Shown here piece after piece: positions 13,505-26,050 of a stretch of DNA of 64,000 nucleotides. Numbering within the stretch: the stretch's first letter is position 1; each line of letters starts with the position of its first letter. A model generated the notes under the pieces. It did no database searches. It was not told the origin of the DNA and worked only from the letters and a program-made list of their open reading frames with translations. The position numbers and the translations under genes are program-made. This stretch comes from Xestospongia muta (taxonomy: Eukaryota > Porifera > Demospongiae > Haplosclerida > Petrosiidae). The DNA is taken from positions 5,756,643-5,820,642 of the forward strand of contig OY848927.1 of the NCBI GenBank assembly GCA_963693285.1. The letters are read 5' to 3'.

Positions 13505-14250
13505 TATAATTAAAATTAAAAAAAAAACCCTTGTGTGTTGCCCAAACGATCTTTCGTGACTCAATTCCACGCAGGCTTCCACTTAGGCTCCAGGATTCCC
13601 TGCTATTGCTAGCTAGGACCGCCACCTGGCTTGGTAACCCTCGTCCGAAGACGAGGTAATCCTGGCTGGAACGTCGCCCTAACTTCGAACCAGCCGTACT
13701 GGGTTTCTAGCTTCGGGAATAAATCATCGTCATTACTGAACCGGGACTACAATACACCAGACCTCGTCACGTTTAAAGGGAGACTACCAGCCGTATCCTA
13801 GTCCGCCTTTCGGATACTCCGAAGAGTATGCTGGTAACCATCTCAGAGGTCATGATGCATTGCAGACGCTGGCCTACAACACACTGGCAACCAAGGATGT
13901 TTTGGTTTCCTTTTATATGTACTTACGATTTTGTCTTCATGCCCTTGTGGGGCGCGACTATGTAGGTTATGAATCTCATTAATGTTGGTCATGAATCTCA
14001 TTAATGATACGAGTCCACAAGCGTCGGTCAACTAGAAAGACTGTTTAAATAGTTAAATTAAAGCTATATTTTTAAGAGCCAAGAATAAAACTGGTCCTAT
14101 TTAAGCAAACTAGAACATTACTATATTCATTATTATCATTGATTAATTTTATAGGGACCACAAAGAAACAATCTTATAAGCATAAGTTAAATTCTTTTAA
14201 GTCACATATAGTTAATTTCATGATCATATGATAAACTATCGCTTTCAAAA
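13505..14250. repeat. Tandem unit, copy 2 (longer)
   Basis: Segment A is at about 13518-13700 and segment B at about 14050-14245, in the same order as copy 1. Between them lies GC-richer DNA absent from copy 1. That spacer includes two direct copies of ATGAATCTCATTAATG near 13970-14006. Confidence 0.75.
13518..13840 (-). ncRNA. Candidate structured RNA or SINE-like element
   Basis: Read on the minus strand, this part of tandem copy 2 forms two hairpins capped by C(UUCG)G tetraloops. One has a 7-bp perfect stem CCUCGUC/GACGAGG (13639-13656). The other has a 6-bp perfect stem AUACUC/GAGUAU (13814-13829). A third hairpin, GCUA-GCAA-UAGC (13602-13613), has a GNRA-type loop. A run of ten T ends the element on this strand (13518-13527), as a pol III terminator would. 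The matching place in copy 1 also ends in T6 (13020-13025). GGTTCGAAG near 13690 resembles a pol III B box, but no convincing A box was found. No known RNA family was recognised. Confidence 0.45.
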
Positions 14251-14277
14251 TGGTTCAAACAGAACACACTCTAAACA

Positions 14278-14729
14278 TCATCTAACTTTTATGGATGCTT
14301 TGTGATCTTCAATATCCTTGAATTTCATTGTAACTTCATTAACAGATGTCCCTTTAATCTCTGGAGCCAATAATATATTACCATGATGATCCATTTCTTT
14401 GACTTTCTCATGGATGTTTGAACTTAATGACATTTTCTTTTCTGAACCCTTCCTTCTGGGTCTAGAGGATACTCTGGCAATTGTTTAAGTTCAGGTAATT
14501 GTTTCTCTACTAATGCTTCATCTATTGTTACACTCTCATCAGCTACAGGAGAAAGAGCTTTCACTAGCTCTTGTTTCTTAGTACCAGATTGAAGAGCAAT
14601 TGAAGATCCAGCTAAGATTAGAAATGGTCCCAGATGAACTGCTACTAAATAGAGAACAACAATAACTAATAAAATAGAACTACAAATTATAGAAGTTAGA
14701 GATATCTGGAGACTTTTGACGACGTATAG
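14278..14729 (-). pseudogene. Frame-broken ORF with one membrane segment, family unknown
   Basis: A minus-strand frame open from 14729 to a stop at 14424 lacks an ATG. It encodes a long hydrophobic stretch (SILLVIVVLYLVAVHLGPFL) and then a polar, acidic region containing KQELVKALSPVADESVTIDE. A second frame starts with ATG at 14433 and runs to TGA at 14278 (51 codons, MSLSSNIHEKVKEMDHHGN onward). The two overlap around a basic stretch, so a one-base frameshift or an unrecognised splice could join them. Low repetitiveness and normal amino-acid composition suggest a real gene remnant. I do not recognise the family. Confidence 0.35.
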
Positions 14730-14910
14730 CTAAAGACAGGAATTTTTATCAGAAATTTATGAAATGGGTGTTGCAATTACTGATAAGCATTAATAATAAG
14801 TATCATGACATTGTACCACTGAATGTGTTAAGACTGAAGACACTGGCATAAATTAAAGAGAATTGAACAACCTACCAGATGAAATAATTGACTTCAATAT
14901 AACTAACATA
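14724..14910. repeat. Island repeat R, copy 2
   Basis: Second copy of the repeat at 12331-12518, in direct orientation, with several small indels. Its left boundary coincides with the start of the membrane-segment ORF. From 14911 to the ARPC2 start at 15510, apart from a CACGTG at about 15411, I see only AT-rich DNA. Confidence 0.8.
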
Positions 14911-15509
14911 CAGGATTACATGACAAAAGAGGTATGGGAAGCATTATAACAACTAGGTAAGGTGAAATTACATTCATTAACACAAAACTACAGTAAGTAC
15001 TTAATGTCTTAAATGGATGTGTTCTCATTATCAACTATCTACAACACACAGAAACATGATAGAATGTGACTCTGTAGATGGTTTCACTGGTAAATATATT
15101 AAATGTATATATACTACAATAGATATCAATATATAGACCAAGAATTATATAACAAATAATATGTCAATAGTTTACCTTCTACTTTGTAGGACATGTGTGA
15201 ATATAAACATTCCACAAACTGTCGAGTTACGTTAAGATAAAGTCAATAAAAATCGAGAAATGATTATAATAGTTGAGTTTTTGTACGTGCAAAGTTGTCA
15301 TGAATATATAATAAATTACCCCATTCCTGTGGAAACAAACATTCCTGTTTTCTATGTTGCTACACCCACTCAATAATTGTAAGATAATAAGTGGGCTGTT
15401 ACAAAGTACCACGTGATTATATTCCTCTAAATACCTCCTATAACATTCGGCCATTTTGAGGTTTGAGGCAGCTCAGTTCTCCTTGGTGAATATCTGACTA
15501 AAAAACATC

Positions 15510-17363
<1,854 letters not shown>

Positions 17364-17633
17364 AGAGGTATATTTAAAACCTTTTTTGTTTTTGTGATCA
17401 CAGCTTTTATATCTCAATGTACATAGTAGTTTTAAGAGAACAAATTGATAGCATGTTCTGTTGTAGTGCTGACTCTAATAGATGATTAGATTATCACTTT
17501 TGTATTGTATCTTTTTCTAATAATTTTAATAACTAGTAGATATAATACAATATTGACAGCTTCAGTGTAAATAAATAAAGATCTCCCAATAGTAATGTAT
17601 TATAGCAGAATGAACTTGATGAACTGATGAATA

Positions 17634-18389
17634 TTAGCGTCTTGTACTGTAGAGAGTCCTCCATACTAGGATCCCGCCTAGCATACTACCACCCCAGTAA
17701 GCAACAAGTAACTCCGCCCATGTATGTTTGCCATAGTAAATACTAAAGGTGGTGATAGGTAAAGGGTTAAAAAAAGCTCCTGAAAATGCTCCAAAAAGGA
17801 GTTCCAATCCAATAAAGGTTGTAGCACATATGACATTTTGTAAGGGTCCAGGTTTCACATATACTTGAGGTATATATGCAATAAATGTGACAGCTGCTTC
17901 TGACAACATTCCAAGAATAAAATTCACTTGTAGAAAATCATGAGCTCGTAATGAAGCGTCATAATGTGCTGGTGAGAGTTCAGATAGTGCATTCCATGTT
18001 AGAACAACAGTTCCCATTGACAGAGGAACTGCTATTAATTCAGCAATGAACAAACTTACAGCTTGTTGTCCTGTTATTTTATTGCGTAAATAGTTGATTA
18101 TTACAACACAAGGATTAGTCAGGGCTCCCCCATAAATGAGGGGTTGAGCAAGAAGTGCCAGGAAGAGGGTAAGTGAATGAATCACAGGATTAGAATAGAG
18201 AGTAACAGCATGTATTTCAAAGCACCACACTAACCATAATAACGTACATATACATTCATTAAGTATTGAATAATACGAGTCTGTCTTTCGCCAAACACGT
18301 CTGAATAGAAAAACTAATACTACTGGTACAATGAACAGGGCGGTAGACCAGAGAGGAACACGATAACGAGGAGGAAGAATAGAAACCAT
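17634..18389 (-). CDS. Aquaporin-11/12-like superaquaporin
   Basis: Six-helix channel of the unorthodox AQP11/12 (superaquaporin) class, which in animals is mostly intracellular and passes water or small solutes. It is 251 residues encoded in one exon, unusual in this window. The first pore motif is NPC (GGALTNPCVVIINYL), the AQP11 signature. The second, in AFSGAFFNPLPITTFS, is NPL rather than the expected NPA. Hydrophobic helices span the protein, and the C-terminus is short (RTLYSTRR). The ATG at 18389 is 83 bp from the MIOS ATG on the other strand. ARPC2 ends 270 bp away, tail to tail. Confidence 0.85.
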   Translation of the reverse strand: MVSILPPRYRVPLWSTALFIVPVVLVFLFRRVWRKTDSYYSILNECICTLLWLVWCFEIHAVTLYSNPVIHSLTLFLALLAQPLIYGGALTNPCVVIINYLRNKITGQQAVSLFIAELIAVPLSMGTVVLTWNALSELSPAHYDASLRAHDFLQVNFILGMLSEAAVTFIAYIPQVYVKPGPLQNVICATTFIGLELLFGAFSGAFFNPLPITTFSIYYGKHTWAELLVAYWGGSMLGGILVWRTLYSTRR

Positions 18390-18472
18390 GTTTCATAAAA
18401 GCCCTTAATTATAGTATAATTTACACGTGTTTACCTCCTAATTAATGCCCACCAAAGCCAGCTGAACAAAAT
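18390..18472. promoter_or_regulatory. Divergent promoter, aquaporin / MIOS
   Basis: 83 bp between opposite start codons. It contains CACGTG (18424-18429) overlapping a 25-bp stretch at 18428-18452 (TGTTTACCTC, a short link, then ATTAATGCCCAC). Almost the same stretch occurs in the kinesin/dynamitin promoter. Confidence 0.6.
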
Positions 18473-21400
18473 ATGGCTGGAGAGAAACTGCATGTTCTTT
18501 GGTCTCCTAACATAAAGAATGAGTTTGCTACATACGGTAGCGAGCTGAGAGTGTACACTGCACTACCAATAGATGATGTGAGTTTACAGTATGTCCTGCA
18601 ATTAATATAATGACTGATATTCTTTTGTCTCTAGACCTCTGATATAAATGTTGCCTCAGGTAATGTGTAGTCCATTCATGATAATGTGTATTATCTATCT
18701 TATAGATATCCAACTGTCTAAAAGACATGTAGGTCGACTGATAGCAGCTAGTTCTGAAGTAGAATGTCAGGTATATTAATAATTATAATAAATTATTGTA
18801 TTATGAATATCGTGATTAAGACTGTTGCTTGGCAACCAAGTAAAAATCATACTCATTGCTTTGCTGTCGGTCAATCAAATGGGAAGGTCTCTTTAATTAA
18901 GTGAGTTATTAAAGTTGTGATGTCAGTACAATATCTGTGCATCTTTTAGCTTACTGTCAAAAGAACCAATAATAAATGCCCACGCCCTTCAATTAAGTCA
19001 GTAATAATTGCATTAGTTTTAATATCATTAATATATATTCTCAGCTCCAAAGACATTAGGAAGATCATGTAATTGTGTTGTCTGGAATCCTAGCGATAAC
19101 AGATTGGTCAGCAACACACACATACACACACATAACACTGGTATATTTATGTACTTTTCATCTTAAAGTTAGCTGAGGGTCTTGAGAAGACAAGGAGTGA
19201 CTCCTCCCTCATTGTATGGGATGTCACTCGAGCTAGTGGCTCTGCTCACGATAAGACAAGGTGATGATTAAATGATATACTGATGATGTCATTATGATGT
19301 TATAGAAATGTACTTGGTTCACGTATCGGTTTAGCTGACACTACCTCTCCTTCAGAAGACAGGAGCAAATTTTTTGAAGCAGGTTTAACAAGCTTTATAA
19401 ACCAGTTTACTGTTTCTTATTATATTTAGGTCATGGTGAAAATACAAGTGCTATTGCTTGGATACCAAGTCAAGAAAATAGTCTGGTGGCTGGTATGGGA
19501 TCAAGATACTTAAAGATATTTGATATCCGAGGTATTAGTCATGTGATAGTCATGTGATTATATCCACCATGTAACAGAGGAACATGCAACGATGCAGACA
19601 TCAGGTCCTCGTGAATATGCTCAGCACAAAGCTATATATGGTATTGCTGTTGATCCCTATATACCACATCAGTTAACATCGTATGCTGAGGTATTATTAT
19701 AATATATTATATAATTATAGAAGATCATTTTTAGGGTAATGCTATATATATTTGGGACACTAGGGCTTTTCAACGACCTGTATCCGACAAGTCTGTCCAT
19801 TTTATGTACCGTCTATCCATTTTTATTGTTGTTTGTTTACCTTTTTGTCCATTTATTAATATTATATATCCATTTATTCAAATATGTGTCCATTTCTTAA
19901 CTAAAAAACTAGTTGTATTCATTTCAAAGACATGGCAGCATTGTACATTTATCGTGGCTGCCCACCAGGTAACACACACTATAATTATATACAATTCCAT
20001 TGCAATCATAGACCAGGATGTTTAAGTGTTCTTGTCACTGAATCTCCTTACCTACGACTGATCAATGTTCCTTTTGTCTCTCAAAGTAAATTAGTACTTT
20101 AAATATTTCATTATTTGTTGTCGTCCATTTAGCTTCAGATTCAGTTGATACTTATATAGAATATTTAAGTTGTCATAGTAACGATCGATGTCCCCTCTCT
20201 TGTAAGAGTTATTAGTTCATTATTAAATTTTAGATGTCTTATTTAGATTCTGATAAGATCCCTCTTACTGGTCTACAATGGCATACTGAGTGGCAGAACA
20301 CTGCACTTACAGTTAATAGAGAAGGTATTAAAGGGGATAACCCTGTTAATCAGACTACTAATGACAACGTTCAGATATAAAAGATCTATTGTTGTTTAGG
20401 TGTTGTCAAGGAGATTATAGTTTGGGACAAGACTGCACTCTCTTGGTCTGGTTGTGACTCTATTGTATCTGCCGGTTCAGATATCACTGTTTCCAGTAGG
20501 AAACAAGTAAAAGATTGTATACATTAAAAATAAGTAAAACTGGTTTAATAACAGGTATTGGAAACAAGTCCTGATGATGATATATCTATTGTGATGAGAA
20601 GAAGAGTTGGTACTGCTTATGGATTTAATGTAAGATCACATTATATTAATGCTATGTTTGTTGTGTCTTTTAGGCTAGTAAAAATGTTGAGGTAATAGCT
20701 GATGTTCCTGCTCTACATAGTGTCTGGACATGGTTACTCAGTATCCTTTCATGTGTAATGTTAATAAACATTATGTCACATCCATAAACTAAATGTTTTT
20801 AACAAAAAATGTTAGAACAACAAACATCTGATTCCAAAAGAACTATTCAAGGTGTTAGTGATGCTTTAGAAGGTTAGAATTGTGAGTTGTTATTTATTGA
20901 TTATCGCTATAATTATTTAGATATTTCTGGATCTACTCAAACCCCACCCCCTAGCTCCGCCCCACCTTTTCCTACTTTCTCCAGTATTCAACGAATGAAT
21001 GCTCTTGATTTGTGTGGGTGGAGCTTTTCCAATAATAAAGAGACAATGAATGGATTCCTTAAGAGGTACAAACTCCATTGTTTATTGTCAATACAGATCA
21101 CATTACCTGTTGTTGGGGGTTTTGTGGGATGGTAGGGTGGTTCCTTGTGTTGTAGTTGAGTATATTGATGAGTGGCTTCCCAGTGGAGGCGGTAGGTAGT
21201 ATTAGGACAGTAGTGGTTACTCTTTGTCTGCTCATTTTCTTTGTATTGGGAATTCTTTTTATATTGTTTACTAAACAGAGAGGAATTGTCTGAGAGATTT
21301 GAAAGAGCAGCTGCTATTGCTGTCTTTCAAGGTGATTTACCTCAAGCTAATAGCTCATTAAGGGAGGGGGCGATGTCTGCTGCAAAAAAAGGAGATACCC

Positions 21401-22911
21401 TACGAGGTACACTGTTTATGATACATCATTACTTCTTTCAAATTAGGTAGTCTGTTAAACCTTATCGCATTATCATTGTCTGGGTATTCACCATCTGAGC
21501 CATCTCTATGGCAAGAAACATGTCTTCAAATCAGACGTCAAATTAGTCATCCTTATCTTCGAGTTGTGTTCAATTTTCTCTGTGCTGTTAACCTTGGAGA
21601 AGGTTTTCATGATATATTGGTTAGTGTAGTGAAAATGATAACCCTTAATGTAGGGGTTACTTGGAGAGCCTCACCTCTCTTTCACTCTATCTAGTCCGAC
21701 AATGAAGTCATGTTGCAAGACAAAGTCGCATTTGCCTGTCGCTATCTTGATGATCAAAAGGTATCATGATATCACATGACAGTCATGTGATATCACTATA
21801 GTTGAAAGACTACATAAGTAAACTGAAAGAGAAAGTGGTTACACAAGGATTAATTGAAGGATTATTTCTGACAGGTAATTAGTGGGTGTGGTTGATATAA
21901 TATTGATAATACGATAGGTTTAAATGAGGACGGTATATCATTGTTAGCTAATTATGTGAACAAGGTGGGTCACACATGTATCAATATACATGTGTGTTAT
22001 CTCTGTGTAGAGTGGTGATGTTCAAACTGCATGTTTTATAGCTGGTCAAGTCTTACCTACTGTTAATAGAAATGAGAATGTCAAGGCTTGGTTTGAAGGG
22101 TATGTGTTACTTACTACTAATGTATGCATCCATTGTATTACTGTTTGTCCATTTTTCTTAATGTATGTGTCCATAGATATAGAGGTTTATTAGATCAATG
22201 GCAAATGTGGAAACAAAGGTTCATAAAGATAATTTTAATAATAATTAAGTATTTATTGTTATTTGATTAGAGCTCAATTTGATCATCAACGTAAAATTTT
22301 TGATCCATCTTATAAACCCATCAGACAAGCAGCTGTACTATGTACATTTTGTTATAAAGCAATATCTAGTGATATTTTAAGACAAGGTAAGATATATTGT
22401 ATATGTGTTAATGAATGACCTTATATGGACATTTTTAGAACGACTCAAAGCACCTGCCAAAAAGGTATTGTTGTGTTAAAATAGATTGTTAATTAAGGAA
22501 GGGTGTGTCACTATAGTCTACCAGTTGTCCAAGTTGTCGTAAGCCTCTTCCTCGTTGTGCTTTATGTCTATTACATATGGAAGCTGGTAATAACAAAGGC
22601 AAAGATCACAGTGAGTTACTAGTCATACTGGTTTTATAAACTAGTTTTATGGATGGTTTATAGGACAGTCAGACCAGTTTGGGCAGTGGTTCACATGGTG
22701 TCAAACATGTCGTCATGGTGGACACGCAAACCATATAGCAGAATGGTTTGAGTAAGTTAATCAGATTCATCCTCGTACTACTTGCATATTTGTACATTGT
22801 TGTACTTGGAATGAGTATGAGTCTCTCTCACTTTATAGAAAACATAATATTTGTCCTGTTACTGACTGTACCTGTCGTTGTCTCTCACTGGACCCCTCAC
22901 CTTTTAGATGA
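18473..22911 (+). CDS. MIOS: GATOR2 subunit MIOS (missing oocyte homologue)
   Basis: Component of GATOR2, which relays amino-acid sufficiency to mTORC1 at lysosomes. The start [18 protein letters not shown] leads into WD40 repeats: [69 protein letters not shown] and [16 protein letters not shown] helical middle region follows. The C-terminal zinc-binding module reads [18 protein letters not shown], then [20 protein letters not shown], and its last exon [14 protein letters not shown]. The stop is at 22909. More than 20 small introns, mostly 40-60 bp, interrupt it. The complex partners WDR24, WDR59 and SEH1L are not in this window. Confidence 0.93.
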
Positions 22912-23399
22912 TAATAACTGGTTTGTATATATTGCTATTTTTAGTGAGTGTATTATGAAGATATTCCTCCCACTCAATTATTAATGGATAATTAAGTGGG
23001 TACAGGTTAAGTACTTTTTAATTAAAAGATTGAATTATCTAATTTCCTGTCATAAAACAACTAGGTTGTACCTTGAGGTATTAAAATAACACGAGTTTCC
23101 TGTTGTGTTTTCTCACTTCAAAATCATTGTGGCCCACATTATCAGAAATAAGTGGGTAGTAGTAAAATGTTGTAAGGATTTGCATAAGAGTGTCTTCCCT
23201 AGCAACAAAGTACTATCAATAGTTTATGGTATTAGGTACAATATAAAACAACATCAGAGCTATCACTGTTACTATCGAAGGAGCCACTCTGTCTATACTC
23301 TCTCACTGCCAAACATACTGAAAGAACATTGTTTATTTAAACTGAGTAATTTATTTAAACTGAGAATTGTGTGGACATTATAACACATTATTTGGGAGT
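22912..23399. other. MIOS-RPA3 intergenic region
   Basis: AT-rich spacer between two tail-to-tail genes. It holds open frames without family resemblance or splice context; nothing further is supported. Confidence 0.5.
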
Positions 23400-23889
23400 T
23401 CAAGAAGTAGGAAATATGGTAGGAAACTGTGGCATTATCTGAACAAGTTGGTCATAAGCCTCTAGGTCTATATTTAAAAAAGGAAACTCATCAGACAAGA
23501 TGAACTGTTGACAACGATAACAATGTACTAAACTCACCAAAGTCGTCTCCCCAATTGACAAACCTCATTACAGATAGAGAACAGTCGGGTTCCACACGTC
23601 CAATTAGTTCAATATAAAGAGTTAATGGCTCTGTCTAATAAATATTAGACATAGAAACAGAGTCAACCTAACTCACTAATGGCTGTTGGAAATTTACAAT
23701 TAACTGTTGTTCGTCGCCAGTCTCAAGTTGTAATGTCCTGGCACCAACACTACTAGACTGAAAACAAAGTCAAATCACTATTCTCTTATTACTTACCCCT
23801 TGAGTTCTTCCTACTACTGTTACATAAGACCCTATAAAGTTTGAGATTTGAGAGCCATTAACTCGAGGTTTGGGCTGGTGGATGTCCAT
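23400..23889 (-). CDS. RPA3: Replication protein A 14 kDa subunit
   Basis: Small OB-fold subunit that holds the RPA trimer together on single-stranded DNA. Four tiny exons are 23889-23797, 23757-23677, 23634-23538 and 23467-23400. They join in frame to 112 residues, close to the usual 120. Sequence highlights are PRVNGSQISNFIGSYVTVVG at the start, LQLETGDEQQLIVNF, LTLYIELIGRVEPD, FVNWGDDFDLEAYDQLV and a final MPQFPTIFP. These match the RPA3 order (INAGML..., VEVVGRV, FDLGLYNE, FPQFYP). The 40-70 bp introns break the gene so finely that no exon yields a long ORF. It diverges from the DOK-like gene. Confidence 0.88.
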
Positions 23890-24103
23890 GCTACTCCGAT
23901 TTCTAATTTTGCCGCCTGGCGCTTATTACAAATCTTAAGGATTATTTAATATCTTTAAATAGGATATATACGGTTTTGTCTTTTCGACGCCTACGTCGAA
24001 CTCAAAATAATAAAAGTGCAACAAAGTCCAAAAACTGCAAAATTTTAGAGCTGTCTTTCTTTATTGGTGAAGTGTTTGTTAGAAGCATTGCTCTGTACAA
24101 CTA
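23890..24103. promoter_or_regulatory. Divergent promoter, RPA3 / DOK-like
   Basis: 214 bp between opposite ATGs. It contains a perfect 7-bp inverted repeat TTCGACG-CCTA-CGTCGAA (about 23985-24002). CCTGGCGCTTA near 23913-23925, on the RPA3 side, resembles an E2F site, which would suit a replication gene. Confidence 0.5.
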
Positions 24104-26050
24104 ATGGCACTCTCGCCGACTACTCCTCCGCGATCTCCATTGACCCCAGGCAGAGAGATTTTATTTGAAAGTTACTTGCAAAAGACTCCTCCATTAGATA
24201 AACTCTTTGTGGTACGTCAGAGAGAAAGAGATAGCATAGTTATACAATAACAATATTGTCAACATAGTTATAATATGTATATATATATGTATATGTATAT
24301 ATATATTTATACATATATTATCATAATCATAGTAAACTTTATCATTATGACTCTACAGGACCATTAAATATATATAATGCCATATTATTTGTAACTCAGT
24401 AGCTTTCAGTATGTATCACTGCTAAATAATATAATCATAATAAGTATTTTAAGATAGGAGAATGAGAATTCAAAATGACAGCAGCCATATAATAGGATAT
24501 ATACTCCTCCTTAGTTTATATAGGACATTGTTTCTATAACTATAATGATTATCACTGCTTTCCTCTTTAGAAATGGAAAAGACGATGGTTTGTATTATCA
24601 AGATCAGATCCAGTGAGTTCATGATGAGACACTTTATGTAACTTGCTGGGTTACCAATCTTTCTCTCTTTTTTCAGAATGATCCTACATCATTAGATTTC
24701 TCATATTACAATGATAGAACAATGAAAGAGAAAAGAGGTACCATTAACTTGTCAAAATTCATTGGCATTCGACCCAATGCTAAAATTGGTCACAAAGAAC
24801 ATGTGTTTGCAATTGAAACAGAAGAAAGAAAATACATTTTAAGAGCAAGCGATTTGAGGACCAAAAACATTTGGTTGGCTAAGCTGTGTGAAATCTGCGG
24901 ACAAGGTAAACTTATAAGTAAAAATAACAAAGAACATCTGGACTATTACGTTATTTGTGTTGCTTAGTAATTGCTTGATAGATCCATATATGCAATATAA
25001 CAATACAATAGATACTAATGTAGTCAAAGACACAACATACATTTATCGGTTCAAATGTCTTTCTCTCTAACGACAGAACCAGTCTATCACGTTCATGTTC
25101 CCACACAACCATCTGCAGTAAATGGAGAGGGTATTTTAAAGTTTACCTCACGTGGCTCTGTGTCTGTTATATCACCTGCTACTAGTCTTCCAATGACTGA
25201 TGTATCACTCAAAGATTTACGCAGAATAGGTACTATGTTGTTAAACAATCGAGATATCATATGGCTTGAGACATGTAAATCTTGCAAGAATTCAAGTGAA
25301 CCCAACCAATTCTTCTTCTTCGTTGTTGCATCAGGCTATGTTGCATTGCAGAGTTTAATTCAAGAGTTGAAGATAGCCACAGAAAAGACGAGTGGAGTGT
25401 TTCTAATCTTGGAGGAGACTACAAACACAGAAGTTGCATACATCTCTAAGAACCATTATGGTTGTCCTTCCTATCCAGCAATGGCACGTAACAGGATCTT
25501 GTGTGGAGGACTAGCCCCATCATCTCCTAGTCCTATTTCTATTGCAGACACTATTCGCAGACCTAGTGAACCTGTGATGAATGTAGGTGTGTCTTTGGAA
25601 GAAATAGCTACCAAACCCAGCAGGAGGGGTACTATTTCATCCATCACATCTCCCACAACACCATACCCACCTAACAGACCTTTTCTTTCAAGAGGTCCAA
25701 CATCACTGGATCGATTTCGTAAACCAAGTATGAGTTCCTTGAGCTCACAGAATTCACTAGAAATAAGTGATGAAGCACATACTCCTTTGTCTGATGGTGT
25801 TTTTGAGACACCTACTTCTCCTTGTAAGAGAAAGCTCTCACAAAAGGATTCTTTGACCAGTCATGGATCTACAGGCTCAAATGGGTCAAGTCCGCCAATA
25901 CCTGAAGATCCACGTGAGGATGAGGTCATTGTGGAAATATCCGAAATGAGAAGATTGTCAAAGTCTCGTCCTGATCTTTATCGTCCTAATGTTCCTCCTC
26001 GATCTGCTGCCTCCCTCAAGATGAGAGCAGTCACTCCACCTAGTTTATAA
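24104..26050 (+). CDS. DOK/IRS-type docking protein (PH + PTB)
   Basis: Adaptor expected to bind phosphotyrosine on receptor kinases at the membrane. The start is MALSPTTPPRSPLTPGRE. The PH domain spans an exon starting KWKRRWFVLS (about 24571) and another ending FAIETEERKYILRASD and WLAKLCEICGQ (about 24900). The last exon begins near 25076, well inside its open frame, with PVYHVHVP. It holds an IRS-type PTB domain: GILKFTSRGSVSVIS, MTDVSLKDLRRIG, IIWLETCKSC and FFFVVASGYVALQSLIQELK. The tail of about 190 residues is Ser/Pro-rich and has few tyrosines (YPAM, PYPP, LYRPN), so fewer docking sites than vertebrate DOK or IRS tails. It could be either DOK or an IRS relative; the single PH plus short PTB favours DOK. 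Confidence 0.85.

Noticed and set aside
13843..14031. 62-codon minus-strand ORF in tandem copy 2
   Set aside because: The region is absent from copy 1 and carries direct repeats. The protein resembles nothing I recognise, so an RNA or repeat explanation fits better.
23105..23383. 92-codon plus-strand ORF between MIOS and RPA3
   Set aside because: AT-rich spacer between two tail-to-tail genes, with no domain and no splice partners.
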